Shown here in pieces: positions 44,635-54,574 of a DNA stretch of 64,000 nucleotides (within the stretch, counting starts at the first letter, position 1; every line of letters starts with the position of its first letter). A program made the position numbers and the translations under genes. The DNA is taken from positions 21,622,568 through 21,686,567 of the forward strand of contig CM033400.1 in NCBI GenBank assembly GCA_019426215.1, read 5' to 3'. The notes under the pieces were generated by a model, which was not told the DNA's origin, ran no database searches, and saw only the letters and a list, made by a program, of their open reading frames with translations. Source of the DNA: Buddleja alternifolia. Lineage: Eukaryota; Streptophyta; Magnoliopsida; Lamiales; Scrophulariaceae.

Positions 44635-46216
44635 TGTTAGGAATTTCATGTTAGATATTTTGATGATGACAAGATAGGATTTTATGTTAGACCCCAAAAA
44701 TGTAAGTTCATGCTTTCATAGAAATATTGTTTAAGCGTTTGAAAGTTTACTTACGTTGTTAGGCTTGTAATTTTTATCTTTATAGATTTTAGACTAAGTA
44801 TTTAATGCCAAGTCACTGATAGAATTCTGAGTGAGTCTATCAAGGATGAATTTGAAGATCAGCGTCTGAAGTCAAGAGAAGATAAAGATTTGCTTTGAGC
44901 GTCTGATTCAAGCGTCCGAGTCAAGCGTCTGATTCAAGCGTCTGGTTCAAGCGTCTGATTCAAGGTTCCGAGCGATTCAAGTGTCTGATTCAAGCGTCTG
45001 AGTCAAGCATCTGATTCAAGCGTCTGATTCAAGCATCCGAGCGATTCAAGTGTCTGATTCAAGCGTCCAAGCAAATCAAGCGTCCAGTTTTCAGATTCAC
45101 CTGAAGGATTAAACCCAAGTTATCAAGGACTTAAATGCAATCACCAACGGACATTTATTTCCAACGGGAAATAAATTCAAAATGTATTAAATGCTTGATA
45201 AGTGCATTAAATGTAAACAAGACAATATGACTTGTGGACAAGCCACCTTTTGACTCGACTGTCGGCTTTTCAGAGTTCAAATCTGCTCCTGTCCAATCGG
45301 AACCAGCAGAATTTCAAGAATGTCAGAAAGGGACTATTTAACGCGCTGCGTGAGAGAAACGAGCCTGATTGTGTCCAACGGATAAATCCCAAGAATCTCT
45401 ATAAATAGTACCCTCCAGCAAAACCTTAAAGTGTGTGCAGAGAGAGAGAAACTTTGCTAAATTAATTTGAGAGAAAAACTTGCAAACTCCATAGCTAAAA
45501 TCCATCAATCTTCTCAAATACATTCCAGACAGTCACCAGATATCTCAAACATCTTCCAAAGAAGAAACCTAAATTCTTATTGAGATATCCTAAGTTGTTT
45601 GAACTTCCGAACATCAAACAAACCTGTTACAATAAACCCTCAACACCTTTCATCTGAGTGAGAAAGATTGTTGACTTCCACAGACAGTATTTTTGAGTAA
45701 GAGAAGCTTGTTGAAGAAAGGTCTTTATTGGAGCTGAAGTCTATGTGATCAAGGAGCTCGAGATCGTCTTGACCTCTCTCCCTAATTTGTAGAAGATTCT
45801 ATGTGATTTTTTGAGAATCATTTTAGTGGATTGCCTCCAAGTGTTCAAGGAGAAGAAGAAGTAGTTGGGATTACACCACCCAACGAACCTGAAAAATATT
45901 TTGTGTCATTTACTGTTTTATTGCCTTACATTACACTGTCATATTATATCTTGAAAAGGCATTTAAAACTAATAAGCGACTAATTGGTTAAAATGAACGC
46001 TAAGCTATAAAAACATTTCCGCTGTGCTAACCCTGATTAAGTGATTGAAACGTTACCCTACTTTGGTAATTGTTGAAATCATTAAGTCTAAGTATTTTTT
46101 TCTCAAGCGTTCAAATATTTCAAAAGTGATACGAAAAATTTGTGAAGTCGAAAAAGACTTCAGGGTCTATTCAACCCCCCCTTCTAGACCCTTTCGTATA
46201 CCACTTGGGACCAACA
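44635..46216 (+). mobile_element. Solo Sirevirus-like LTR (1,582 bp) with TSD TTCTC
   Basis: Starts TGTTAGGAATTTCATG, ends GGGACCAACA, same family as the LTRs of A and B. Flanked by TTCTC at 44630-44634 and 46217-46221, so it is a complete solo LTR left by recombination between two LTRs of one insertion. It has a TATA box near 45400 and an expanded array of 13-bp AAGCGTC units. Confidence 0.95.
44895..45092 (+). repeat. Minisatellite of CAAGCGTCTGATT units in the solo LTR
   Basis: About fourteen imperfect copies of CAAGCGTCTGATT (13 bp), with some units as CAAGCATCTGATT or CCGAGCGATT. The A and B LTRs have scattered AAGCGTC words at this place but no tandem array. Confidence 0.88.
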
Positions 46217-46221
46217 TTCTC

Positions 46222-46818
46222 TCATATTAAAATACTGAGTAAGCAAAGGGGCATTGGATGTCCTAACTCTCCATCAAACTTTAGAAGGTGGGTTCATTTC
46301 TAATGCGTGGCATCTTCCCGGAATAAGGGGGTCATGCATCAAGACATGGTACAGTATCTTCTCTAGTGCATTTGATGCCTTCATGTCGAAACAAATATCG
46401 CCCCATATATCGTTCAAGGTTGCAAGGCGAGATTAAATTATTAGACTGAAAGAAGTTGATGGAATAAATGACTTGGATGGATCACCACCTATATATCGAA
46501 AAAGTTTGCGGCTCAATGATCCATGAGCTAAACGGGATTGAATCATTGGTTGGACTGATTGATGTTTGACATCACCTCAATGATCTAACGAGCCATACAT
46601 CGTTCAAGGTTGCAACTTGTTTAGACCGTTGGGGAAATTAATCACTCACTATGAAACCAATGCAATGAGGTTTCCGATTATTGCAGTGGGTGTGCAATAT
46701 TTCGAGAAAAATAGTCGAAGTCAAGTAAATATTGAAATCCTTGATTTTACTTGAAAGTACATAATCACACATCTAATCGAAAATCTTGGTTAATTTTTTG
46801 CATTTTATTTCCATCACA
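46222..46818 (+). other. C leader, part 4
   Basis: Untranslated leader up to the C gag start. Contains two near-identical stretches around CATCGTTCAAGGTTGCAA (46406 and 46594). ORFs here are short and unsupported. Confidence 0.5.
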
Positions 46819-48210
46819 ATGACAAATCCTTTGACAAAACTACTTGAGAAAAATGTCCTCACTGGACCAAACTACTCTGATTGGATTAGGGAGTTGAGGA
46901 TGGTCCTCAATGATGAATCACGTGAATATACACTAGAGATGGATCGACCACAGAGGCCTGGGGTCGATGAGGAAGATTTTGTCATACTAGCGTACTCGGA
47001 TTGGATCTCTGATGCAAGAAAAGTAAGGGATAATATGTTGAACTCCATGTGCACTGCATTGAAACGCACACATGAAAACATAGATAGTCCCAAGTCTATC
47101 ATGTTGTACTTGGAGGGACTATTCGGGGAGCGGGGCAAGTCCATTAGATACTTTGTATCGAAGGAGCTTTTCAAGACAAGATAAGAGAAAGATATGATGT
47201 TGCTGATCATGTTTTGAACATGATATCCATGTTAGGAAAACTCCGCTCTATGGACTACTACATGGATTTCCACATTCATGTGGATCTCATTCTCTAGTCA
47301 CTCCCTAACTCATTCTCTGCCTTTGTCATCAATTTCGATTTAAATGACATTGAAAGATCACTGTCAGTCTTGTTGGACAAGCTGGTCAAAGCACAATCAC
47401 AAATTGAGAAAAGATTTGGTGCTTTCACAGTTCCTATTCTGTCTTCTAAGAAAGGACCGAGGCAGCATCACCCACTGGCTAGGTGCATTAGAGAACCAAT
47501 CATATCCAAGGTGAAAAAGGCTAGGACTAAGCGCATGACGGATGAAGACACTGCCTCCACTGCCGGGAAGTGGGGCATTGGAAGCGTGACTGTCCCGTAC
47601 TGAAAGCTGAAAGCAAATTAGGTATAGAACTTTATATTTTTGAAACAAATTGTTCTATGATGATATTTTCTACTTCTTGGATTCTAGATTTCGGAGCTAG
47701 TGCTTATATTTGTGTTTTGAAGCAGGATCTGGAAACAAGTAGAAAGCTAGATGAGAACGAAGTGATGATCAATTTAGGAAGCGGACACAGCGTGGCTGCA
47801 ACTCACATTGGAATTAATTTTGTTTAATTAATTTTTGGACATCAAATTAGATTAGATGATTGCCTTATTTTGCCCAATGGGCTCAAGAATATTATTTCTA
47901 TTCCTGTATTAGTCAGGAAAGGATATTTGTTTACTTTTAAACATAATTCTTGCAATATTTATTTTGAAAATAAATGTGTTGGCTCTGCTTCTTTAATTAA
48001 TGGTTTATACTATTTGAATGTCCGAAATCAATGTATGGTTAATACTATGACTAGAAAATGTGGTGTGAATGGAATGAACCAAAAACTTATATGGCACCTT
48101 AAACTAGGACATGCCGGTGAATTTAAGATTCACGAGTTGGAAAAACGTGGGCTCGTTGGTCCACTTGAGTCTGACCCATATCCGACTTGTGAATCATGCC
48201 TCAAAGGCAC
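46819..48210 (+). pseudogene. gag-pol: C gag, protease and pre-integrase (interrupted)
   Basis: Copia polyprotein from ATG 46819 (MTNPLTKLLEKNVLTGPNY). Gag core LTGPNYSDWIRELRMVL; frameshift after FKTR near 47180; a CX2CX4HX4C zinc knuckle CLHCREVGHWKRDC at about 47551-47592; protease-like SWILDFGASAYIC, where the usual DSG or DTG is DFG (changed active site); a stop at 47825; then the GAG-pre-integrase region (NGLYYLNV, LIWHLKLGHAGEFKI, YPTCESCLKG). At 48210, after CLKG, gypsy element G2 interrupts it. Old and inactive. Confidence 0.85.
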
Positions 48211-49281
48211 TGTTAGGTCTCATATTTTACATATTTTCATTATGATTTACCTCACATTTATCTTTATTTTATGCCTTGTTGTTAATCTTTTCCTTTATTT
48301 TTAGCCTAATTTACGTATTTTGATTTTATGACTTGGATGGGCATAATTTATGTATCTAAGACTCCTTTCTAGTTAAATAAAGTGGCATAAACATTTTTAT
48401 AGGCTAGAGTGAGGTGGGAGATCATCATTCTTGAAAAAAGTAGATCTTGGAGAGTAGATCTTGAAGAAGAAAAAAAGTAGATCTTAGAGAAAAGCTTCAT
48501 CTTCTCAAGTTGTATTCTTCCAATCCTCCATTGTTGAACATGAGTAACTTTATGTTTATGCAATTTATTTCTTGTTTTTCTTTAATTATGCATAGCTAAA
48601 TTATTTTCTAGGGTTTAAGATGTAGTCTTGTGTATTGATTTGGATTATTGATGATTTATGGATGTGATTTTTTGTTTGATTTATCTATTAATGAGTGTTT
48701 AATGCTTGTAATTGCTTGATCACCAATTGCATGATTTAAGATGAATTAAGAAGTACTGGGAGGTGAATTAGTTTATTGGTTCAGATTTAATAGACATGTG
48801 TAAATTGCTTAATAGGGATATTGGTAATTTTGCATGAGACTAGTTAAACAATATTCATAGAACTTAATGGATTCATCTAAATTAGTTTTTGATCATAGGA
48901 GTGACGTTAATTAATTTTGGTGGGTACTCATGAAGATCTCGGGAGAGTATTCATGTATTTAAGGAAATTGGGTCTTTAATTTAAACAAGAATGATAATCC
49001 ATTGAAAGTTAATAATCCATAGAAATACCTTGATGAAATCTTAATCCCTAGGCCTTTCGTTAATTGATTGTTCGTTTCAATTATATTTGTGTTAATTATT
49101 TATAATAAATTTTGTTTTTATAAATTTCTGCTTTTAATTAGTTAAAATCTCAAATCTTTGATAATCGATAGTCTAAATAATAAGATAAACTTTGTTTGGT
49201 ACTTGATAACCTTCCCTGTGGAGACGAACTTACTTTCACTATATTATTTGTTCGATTCCGTGTTGTTTCGGACGGTTGACA
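48211..49281 (+). repeat. G2 5' LTR (1,071 bp, internally deleted)
   Basis: Starts TGTTAGGTCTCATATTTT, ends GGACGGTTGACA. It lacks a segment of about 237 bp present in the 3' LTR (about 54690-54925). The join lies at a short GATTT repeat, a microhomology-type deletion. The ORF at 48369-48563 occurs in both LTRs and is not a gene. Confidence 0.9.
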
Positions 49282-49284
49282 AAT

Positions 49285-49301
49285 TGGCGCCGTTGCCGGG
49301 G
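49285..49301 (+). other. G2 primer-binding site
   Basis: TGGCGCCGTTGCCGGGG, three bases after the LTR; matches the complement of the 3' end of plant tRNA-Asp. Confidence 0.9.
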
Positions 49302-49430
49302 AAGGCAACAAATAGTCAATATCAATAAAAAGTTGATTCTCATTAGTTTAGACATTTTTCTTTCTTTATTTATTTTTTGTTTTGGATTTTTATTTGTTTG
49401 AACTTTGATACTTGATATTATTGTTTCAGA

Positions 49431-50700
49431 ATGGCTGAGGAGCAGAGAACTCTCCGAGATTATGCTACACCAACATATCAGAACTTAACCTCCAGCATAG
49501 CGGTACCAACTGTTCAGGCCAACACCTTTGAGTTGAAGCCGACTATTATTCAAATGCTACATCACACTGCATTTGAGGGAGATATTGAGAGGGAGGATCC
49601 TCATTCCCATCTGGGGGATTTCTTGGAAATTTGCAGTACTTTTAAGATGAATGGAGTTACTGAAGATGCCATAAGACTGCGACACTTCCCGTTCTCCCTG
49701 TCTAAAAGAGCTAAGGAGTGGCTGAAAAATCAGCCGGCAAATAAGTTCACCACTTGGGCTGATTTGTCGACTGCGTTTCTGACCAAGTATTTTCCCCCAA
49801 CTAAGACCGCTCAGTTAAGGAATGCAATCACAGGATTTATGCAAACTGATAGTGAAACCCTCTATCAAGCATGGGAACAAAGAATTACTCCGAAAGTGCC
49901 CACATCACGGTATTCCTAGTTGGATGCTTGCGCAGACCTTCTACAATGGTCTGTCACATAGTATCCGGATGAATATCGATGCAGCTGCAGGAGGGAGTTT
50001 TATGGCAAAGAATCCGGATGATGCATTGGCTCTTATGGACGGAATGACATCCAACAGTTATCAGTGGGCAAGTGATAGTCGGGCTGCAAAGAAAACACTG
50101 GGCATACAGTATGTAGATAACATTACATTGCTTAATGCTAACATTGAAGCACTTGTCAAGCACATGGAGGGACTCAAGGGAAATGTTAGTGCAGTATCTC
50201 AGCCTACTTTAGCTTGTGATGTTTGTGGGCCACCTCATATGGCAACTGATTGCCCACTCATTGAGCAAGCTAACTATTTATCCTATCAGAATAAGCAGCA
50301 AGGAAATCCATTTTCGAACACCTACAATTCGGGTTGGCGAAATCACCCAAACTTTTCTTGGGGAGGCCAAGGGAACCAAGGAGCTCAAGCAAATCCTCCT
50401 AGACAACAATTTCCTCCAGGTTTCCAGCAGCATGGTCCTCAGAATTTTCAACAACCAAATCAGCAGGGACCACCACCTCGAGAACCACAAGCTTGGGAAT
50501 TAGCCATTGAAAAGCTCGCTAATGGAACAGCAAAACGGTTTGAGAATCTGGAAGCAAAAATTGATCTGGTAGTGGGAGCAACGAAGAATCTGGAATTACA
50601 AATTGGACAATTGGCAAGTTCTATGAATTCGAGGTCAAAGGGTACACTGCCTAGCCAAACAGAGGAGAATCCGAGAGGACAGTGTAATGCAGTGACTCTG
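49431..50700 (+). pseudogene. gag: G2 gag
   Basis: Starts MAEEQRTLRDYATPTYQN. Gag core: HSHLGDFLEICSTFKMNGV, LRHFPFSLSKRAKEWLKN, TTWADLSTAFLTKYFPPTK, ETLYQAWE. A frameshift near 49878 moves it to the frame reading KELLRKCPHHGIPSWMLAQT-type sequence and FYNGLSHSIRMNIDAAAGGS. Zinc knuckle CDVCGPPHMATDC (50215-50253, CX2CX3HX4C), then SGWRNHPNFSWGGQGN, a Gln/Pro-rich stretch, and QIGQLASSMNSRSKGTLPS. One frame break in total. Confidence 0.88.
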
Positions 50701-51777
50701 ATAAACGAAAATATAATTGAAGAATTTGAGCCACATGCTGTTCACAGAGATGAATTTGTGATGAAAGATAATTCAATCTTTGAATCTTCAGACAAGGTTG
50801 AGCCAGAAAAGGTTATCCCGAAGCCATTTGTGAAACCAAATGTTCCTCCAATTCCATTTCCCCAAAGGTTGCAACACAAGAGGTTGGACAAGCAGCAAGA
50901 GAAATTTCTTCGAACACTTAGGCTGTTGAACCACAATATTCCGTATACAGATTCTCGGGCTCAGATACCTGTTTGTGAGAAGTTTCTCAAAGAGCTGTTG
51001 AGCAATAGAAAGAAATTAGAAGACGTGGAAACAATCTCCTTGAATGAAGAATGCAGTGCCATAATCCAACGAAACATTCCTCCAAAGCTAAAGGATCCAG
51101 GGAGTTTTTCACTTCCTTGCACTATTGAAAAATTCCACTTTGATAAAGCACTTTGTGATTTAGGAGCTAGTGTTAGTCTAATGCCTTATTCAATTTGCAG
51201 GAAATTAGGCTTTCAAAAGCTTAAAAACACAAAGATGTCACTTCAATTGGCGGATGGGAGCATAAAACGCCCTATGGGAATATTAGAAGACGTTTTCGTG
51301 AAAGTGGACAAGTTCTACATCCCATGTGACTTCATGGTGCTTGAGATGGATGAAAATTTGAAAACACCAATCATCCTTGGAAGACCGTTTCTCCAAACTG
51401 CGGGAACCATCATTGATGTGCGTGCTGGCAAGCTAGCGTTAAACATTGGAGAGGAAAAGGTGGAGTTTGACTTAAATAAGGTGATGAAATCTCCGCCTTT
51501 TGAAGAAAAATGTTATTCAGTGGATGTGATTGAAGAGGCCATCAATGAGAAAACTTCTCAAGGTAAAAGAGATCCATTAGAGTCGTATCACGAAATATCT
51601 TCTAGACCTAAGGTAAAACTTAAATCTCTTCAACCATATCTCAGGTACGTTCTTCTTTGAAACAATACATTTCTATCTGTTATTGTAAATGCTATAATTG
51701 GTACACCTGAAATGGACCAATGGTTAACTGATTTACAATGGAAGAGACACGGAATAGGTTGGAGTTTATCAGATATG
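50701..51777 (+). pseudogene. pol: G2 protease and PR-RT linker, pol deleted after it
   Basis: In frame with gag: IPFPQRLQHKRLDKQQEKF, then the aspartic protease with LCDLGASVSLMPYSI (active site about 51151-51171; DLG in place of DSG, a change often seen in Athila-type copies) and IILGRPFLQTAGTIIDV. The linker KLKSLQPYLRYVLL ends in a TGA at 51658-51660. Beyond it the frame still reads like the linker (WKRHGIGWSLSDMKRI) to about 51777, then jumps to the pol-end region. RT, RNase H and integrase are absent. Confidence 0.85.
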
Positions 51778-52330
51778 AAAAGGATTAATCGTTCTTTGTA
51801 TTTTTCAGGCGATGATATTCCTCGAGGGAAAGCAATTTCCCTCGCCAAAACTCAACAATAGTTTTGTCCAAGTCGAGGTAATGACTTTAAACAAGCGCTG
51901 CTTGGGAGGCAACCCAAGAGTTTTCGTTATTTTTGTCATTGTCGTTTTCTTCTTTTTGCTTATTTTGTTTTCAGTATTTTATGCTTGGAATTTTATTTTA
52001 TTTTTTATTTTTCGGTGCTCAAATGCTTTACTAATGCAAGCTATTCTTGTTTCACGTTAAAAAAAAAAAAATGAAAAACGAGGTGCATGGGGCATTATAC
52101 ATTGTAAATCAGATGCACAATTGTGCTAATTTTAGCACCACTGTGCAAAATTTTCGCACTTATAAGATTTTTAGGTGCACAGTTGTGCAAAATTTTCGCA
52201 CAAGATCCACACTCGCCATGCACAACTGTGCAGAATTTTTGCACTTTTGCACTGTACAAATTTCGAAAAAAAAAATTGAAATTTGAAATTTGGGTCAAAA
52301 TCCCCCAAACCAGTCAACCCCCTCACAAAT
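51778..52330 (+). other. G2 post-pol region with TGCACA...TGTGCA words
   Basis: Contains the block GCTGCTTGGGAGGCAACCC (about 51896) shared with LARD1. From 52113 to 52257 there are repeated words TGCACAATTGTGC, GTGCAAAATTTTCGCAC, TGCACAGTTGTGC and TGCACAACTGTGCA. The same words are in the 3' LTR at 54854-54921. Non-coding. Confidence 0.7.
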
Positions 52331-53230
52331 CTCAAATTTCAGCCATCTCCTCCAATTCAGCATCTCTCTCTCTCTCTCCCGTTTCTCTCACCCACCACAT
52401 CTTCAACCGAAGCCAAGTCGTCGCCGCCATCGGCGCACCCAAGGATCCACGCCGCCGCCGTCGCGTTTCAATGACGTCGCCACCTCCGGGCGACATCTCT
52501 TCACAGCACCGTCTCGAATCCACAACCCAGATCCGCCGTCTACTCACACGCGCCATTGCTCCCCGTTCAATCTCATTCTCCAGCCAACCTCCACGCCTCA
52601 CCGCTGCTCGTCGTCGTCCACCTCACAAGTCATCGCCTCCATCGCCGCTCACAGCCACCATACCTCCCGTCGAGTTAAGCCACCATCATCACCACGACGA
52701 ACCAGATTCGTTTGCCGCTCAATCTCGTCACGCCACTACACCACACCGCTGCTCCGCGTTCAACCACTACGCCGCCGTCAAACCACCGGAGCCGCCTCAC
52801 TTCCGTCGTCTTTGCCGCAGTGAGCCGCCGCTGCTCACTCCCACACTTCAGCCATCGACAACCGCACGCGACTTAACACCGCCGCCTCTTGGTTTCGGTC
52901 GAGTCCTACCACCGCATCTCCACCTCCACACGCAGCGCCGCCACTCGCCGCTGCACCCTCCCACACTTACACCCGCGCCACCGAGCGCGCCGGTCGCTAC
53001 CCACTCACACACAGTTCCACCTCCGATCTGTCGTTTGGTTGCTGCTTTGGGGTCAGACAATTTGGACTGTGCAAATCTAATTCCCACCAGCAGCCCATCG
53101 TTTGGATTTTGCTCACAATGTCAAAACAGGCTCGAAAAGCAATGGGGTCTTTCACTGACAGGGCTCTAAAGCTGATCCCCACGGATGCTACCACGAGCGA
53201 CCATCACGATACCTACTCCCAGGCCATCCT
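52331..53230 (+). other. GC-rich, proline/serine-coding island in G2
   Basis: Starts with a CT repeat (52360-52380) and continues as C-rich sequence with CCGCCG and CACC words, clearly unlike the AT-rich rest of G2. Three long overlapping ORFs exist (the longest 52123-53169), all low complexity (Pro, Ser, His, Arg), which is what C-rich DNA gives by chance. It may be a captured host 5' UTR/exon fragment or an element-specific region; I do not recognise a protein family. Confidence 0.5.
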
Positions 53231-53284
53231 GCACATTAATAGGGGAATATTTCTTTCACTCTTCTTTTCATTACATTCTGCTTA

Positions 53285-53317
53285 CATTGAGGACAATGTG
53301 ATATTTTAAGTGTGGGG
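53285..53317 (+). promoter_or_regulatory. G2 internal stem-loop and polypurine-like motif
   Basis: CATTGAGGACAATG (CATTG/CAATG stem, AGGA loop) followed eight bases later by TAAGTGTGGGG. The latter copies the terminal polypurine tract of G2 (TAAGTGTGGGG at 54560-54570). Counterparts in LARD1 and G1. Confidence 0.6.
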
Positions 53318-53345
53318 TGATTGATTGCATGTTTTGAGGTTGTGA

Positions 53346-53600
53346 TTGCGTGTATTGAATTGCTCAAGTGTGGGGTGTTTGTTGTTAAATTGGTGAAAGG
53401 ATCGGACATATTACATGGTTTTTTGTTGAGTATTGCGTGTATTGAATTGCTCAAGTGTGGGGTGTTTGTTGTTAAATTGGTGAAAGGATCGGACATATTA
53501 CATGGTTTTTTGTTGAGTATTGCGTGTATTGAGTTGCTCAAGTGTGGGGTAATGTGGTTAAGTGGTGAAAGAATTGGGCATACGTCAATTTTTGCTGAGT
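53346..53600 (+). repeat. 87-bp tandem repeat, about 2.9 copies, in G2
   Basis: Units starting near GTGTATTGAATTGCTCAAG at 53350 and 53437, with a third diverged copy from 53524. Each holds CTCAAGTGTGGGGT, resembling the polypurine tract. The 98-codon ORF across it only reflects the repeat length being a multiple of three. Confidence 0.88.
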
Positions 53601-54554
53601 TGCTGAAAATTGGTTGACTTGTTCATAATATTTGTGTTCCCATATTTGAGCTCTTGACTAGATAAACATATGAATTTGATTTCTGTACATGGATACTCTT
53701 TTTATTAAGTTTGATCACTGAGTCTGAAATTTGTAAAATTTTTATGCATCTTTACACACTACACACGAGTTTTAGTAAAGGGAATTGATCGGGGAGATAA
53801 AAGCAATTACATATTTTATTGATATTGGAGAAAAGTTTAAGAGAAAAAGAAAAAAAAAATTGAGAAAATAGAAAAAGAAAAAAATAAGGAAAGAAAAGGT
53901 TGATTCAATGGCTATTGAATGCTAAAATCACCCAGTTTCGTTTCTAGCCTTTGTCACTCGAGTGATTAAGTCCATTGGGGTGTCTTGACACCTAGTGCCT
54001 TAAAACCAACTGGTTTGAGAGTCATTGGCCCAAAGCTCGTTACAAGGGTGACATAGAAAGCTTGAATAGCGAGACATTGCACGGGTTGATCGATTGTGAA
54101 TGAAGGAGAGGGAATAAAGATGAAATATGATAGATGTTGTGTTTTTGCTTGAAATATCCAAAATGTTCCCTTGCTAGAATTCATAAATCAAGCACGAATG
54201 GATGTATATGAAATTGAACTTGTTTGGGATTAGTGTGATGACTTGAGAGTAAAGATGTTCATATGTGGAAAAATAATGATTCTACGTGTTTATTGGTTAA
54301 TGTGTGATGATTGTGGGGAGTCATAAATGTTGTGACTAGTTGCTGATTTGATGAACGATGAGGCAGATAGACGAATGTCATGAATTTTGTGGGCATATTC
54401 TCTGCAAACCCTCACGAGACAAAACTCGTCCACTAGGGGTAACCTAGGGGTTTAACGGTTTGTTGCACGTGCTAAGTGTAATCGTGTTCCCTACGAAAGT
54501 GGTGTTATCTTTAGTTTTGTTTTTGTTTTGTTTGGATTTACTCGAAGACGAGTA
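53601..54554 (+). other. G2 3' internal non-coding region
   Basis: AT-rich with an A/G-rich run (53840-53900). The stretch CTCTGCAAACCCTCACGAG (about 54401) to TTTGTTGCACGTGC pairs in sequence with G1 at 7190-7275 on its minus strand, so both elements share an Athila-type 3' region. No gene. Confidence 0.6.
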
Positions 54555-54574
54555 AAGGTTAAGTGTGGGGTGTT
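54555..54574 (+). other. G2 polypurine tract
   Basis: AAGGTTAAGTGTGGGGTGTT directly before the LTR start TGTTAGGTC. Confidence 0.85.

Noticed and set aside
52123..53169. 348-codon ORF in G2 as a protein-coding gene
   Set aside because: Low complexity (Pro/Ser/His/Arg), overlapped by long ORFs in other frames and on the other strand, and its start lies in the TGCACA repeat region. Listed as a GC-rich island only.
53321..53617. 98-codon ORF with a repeated 29-residue unit
   Set aside because: It only reflects an 87-bp tandem repeat, whose length is a multiple of three.
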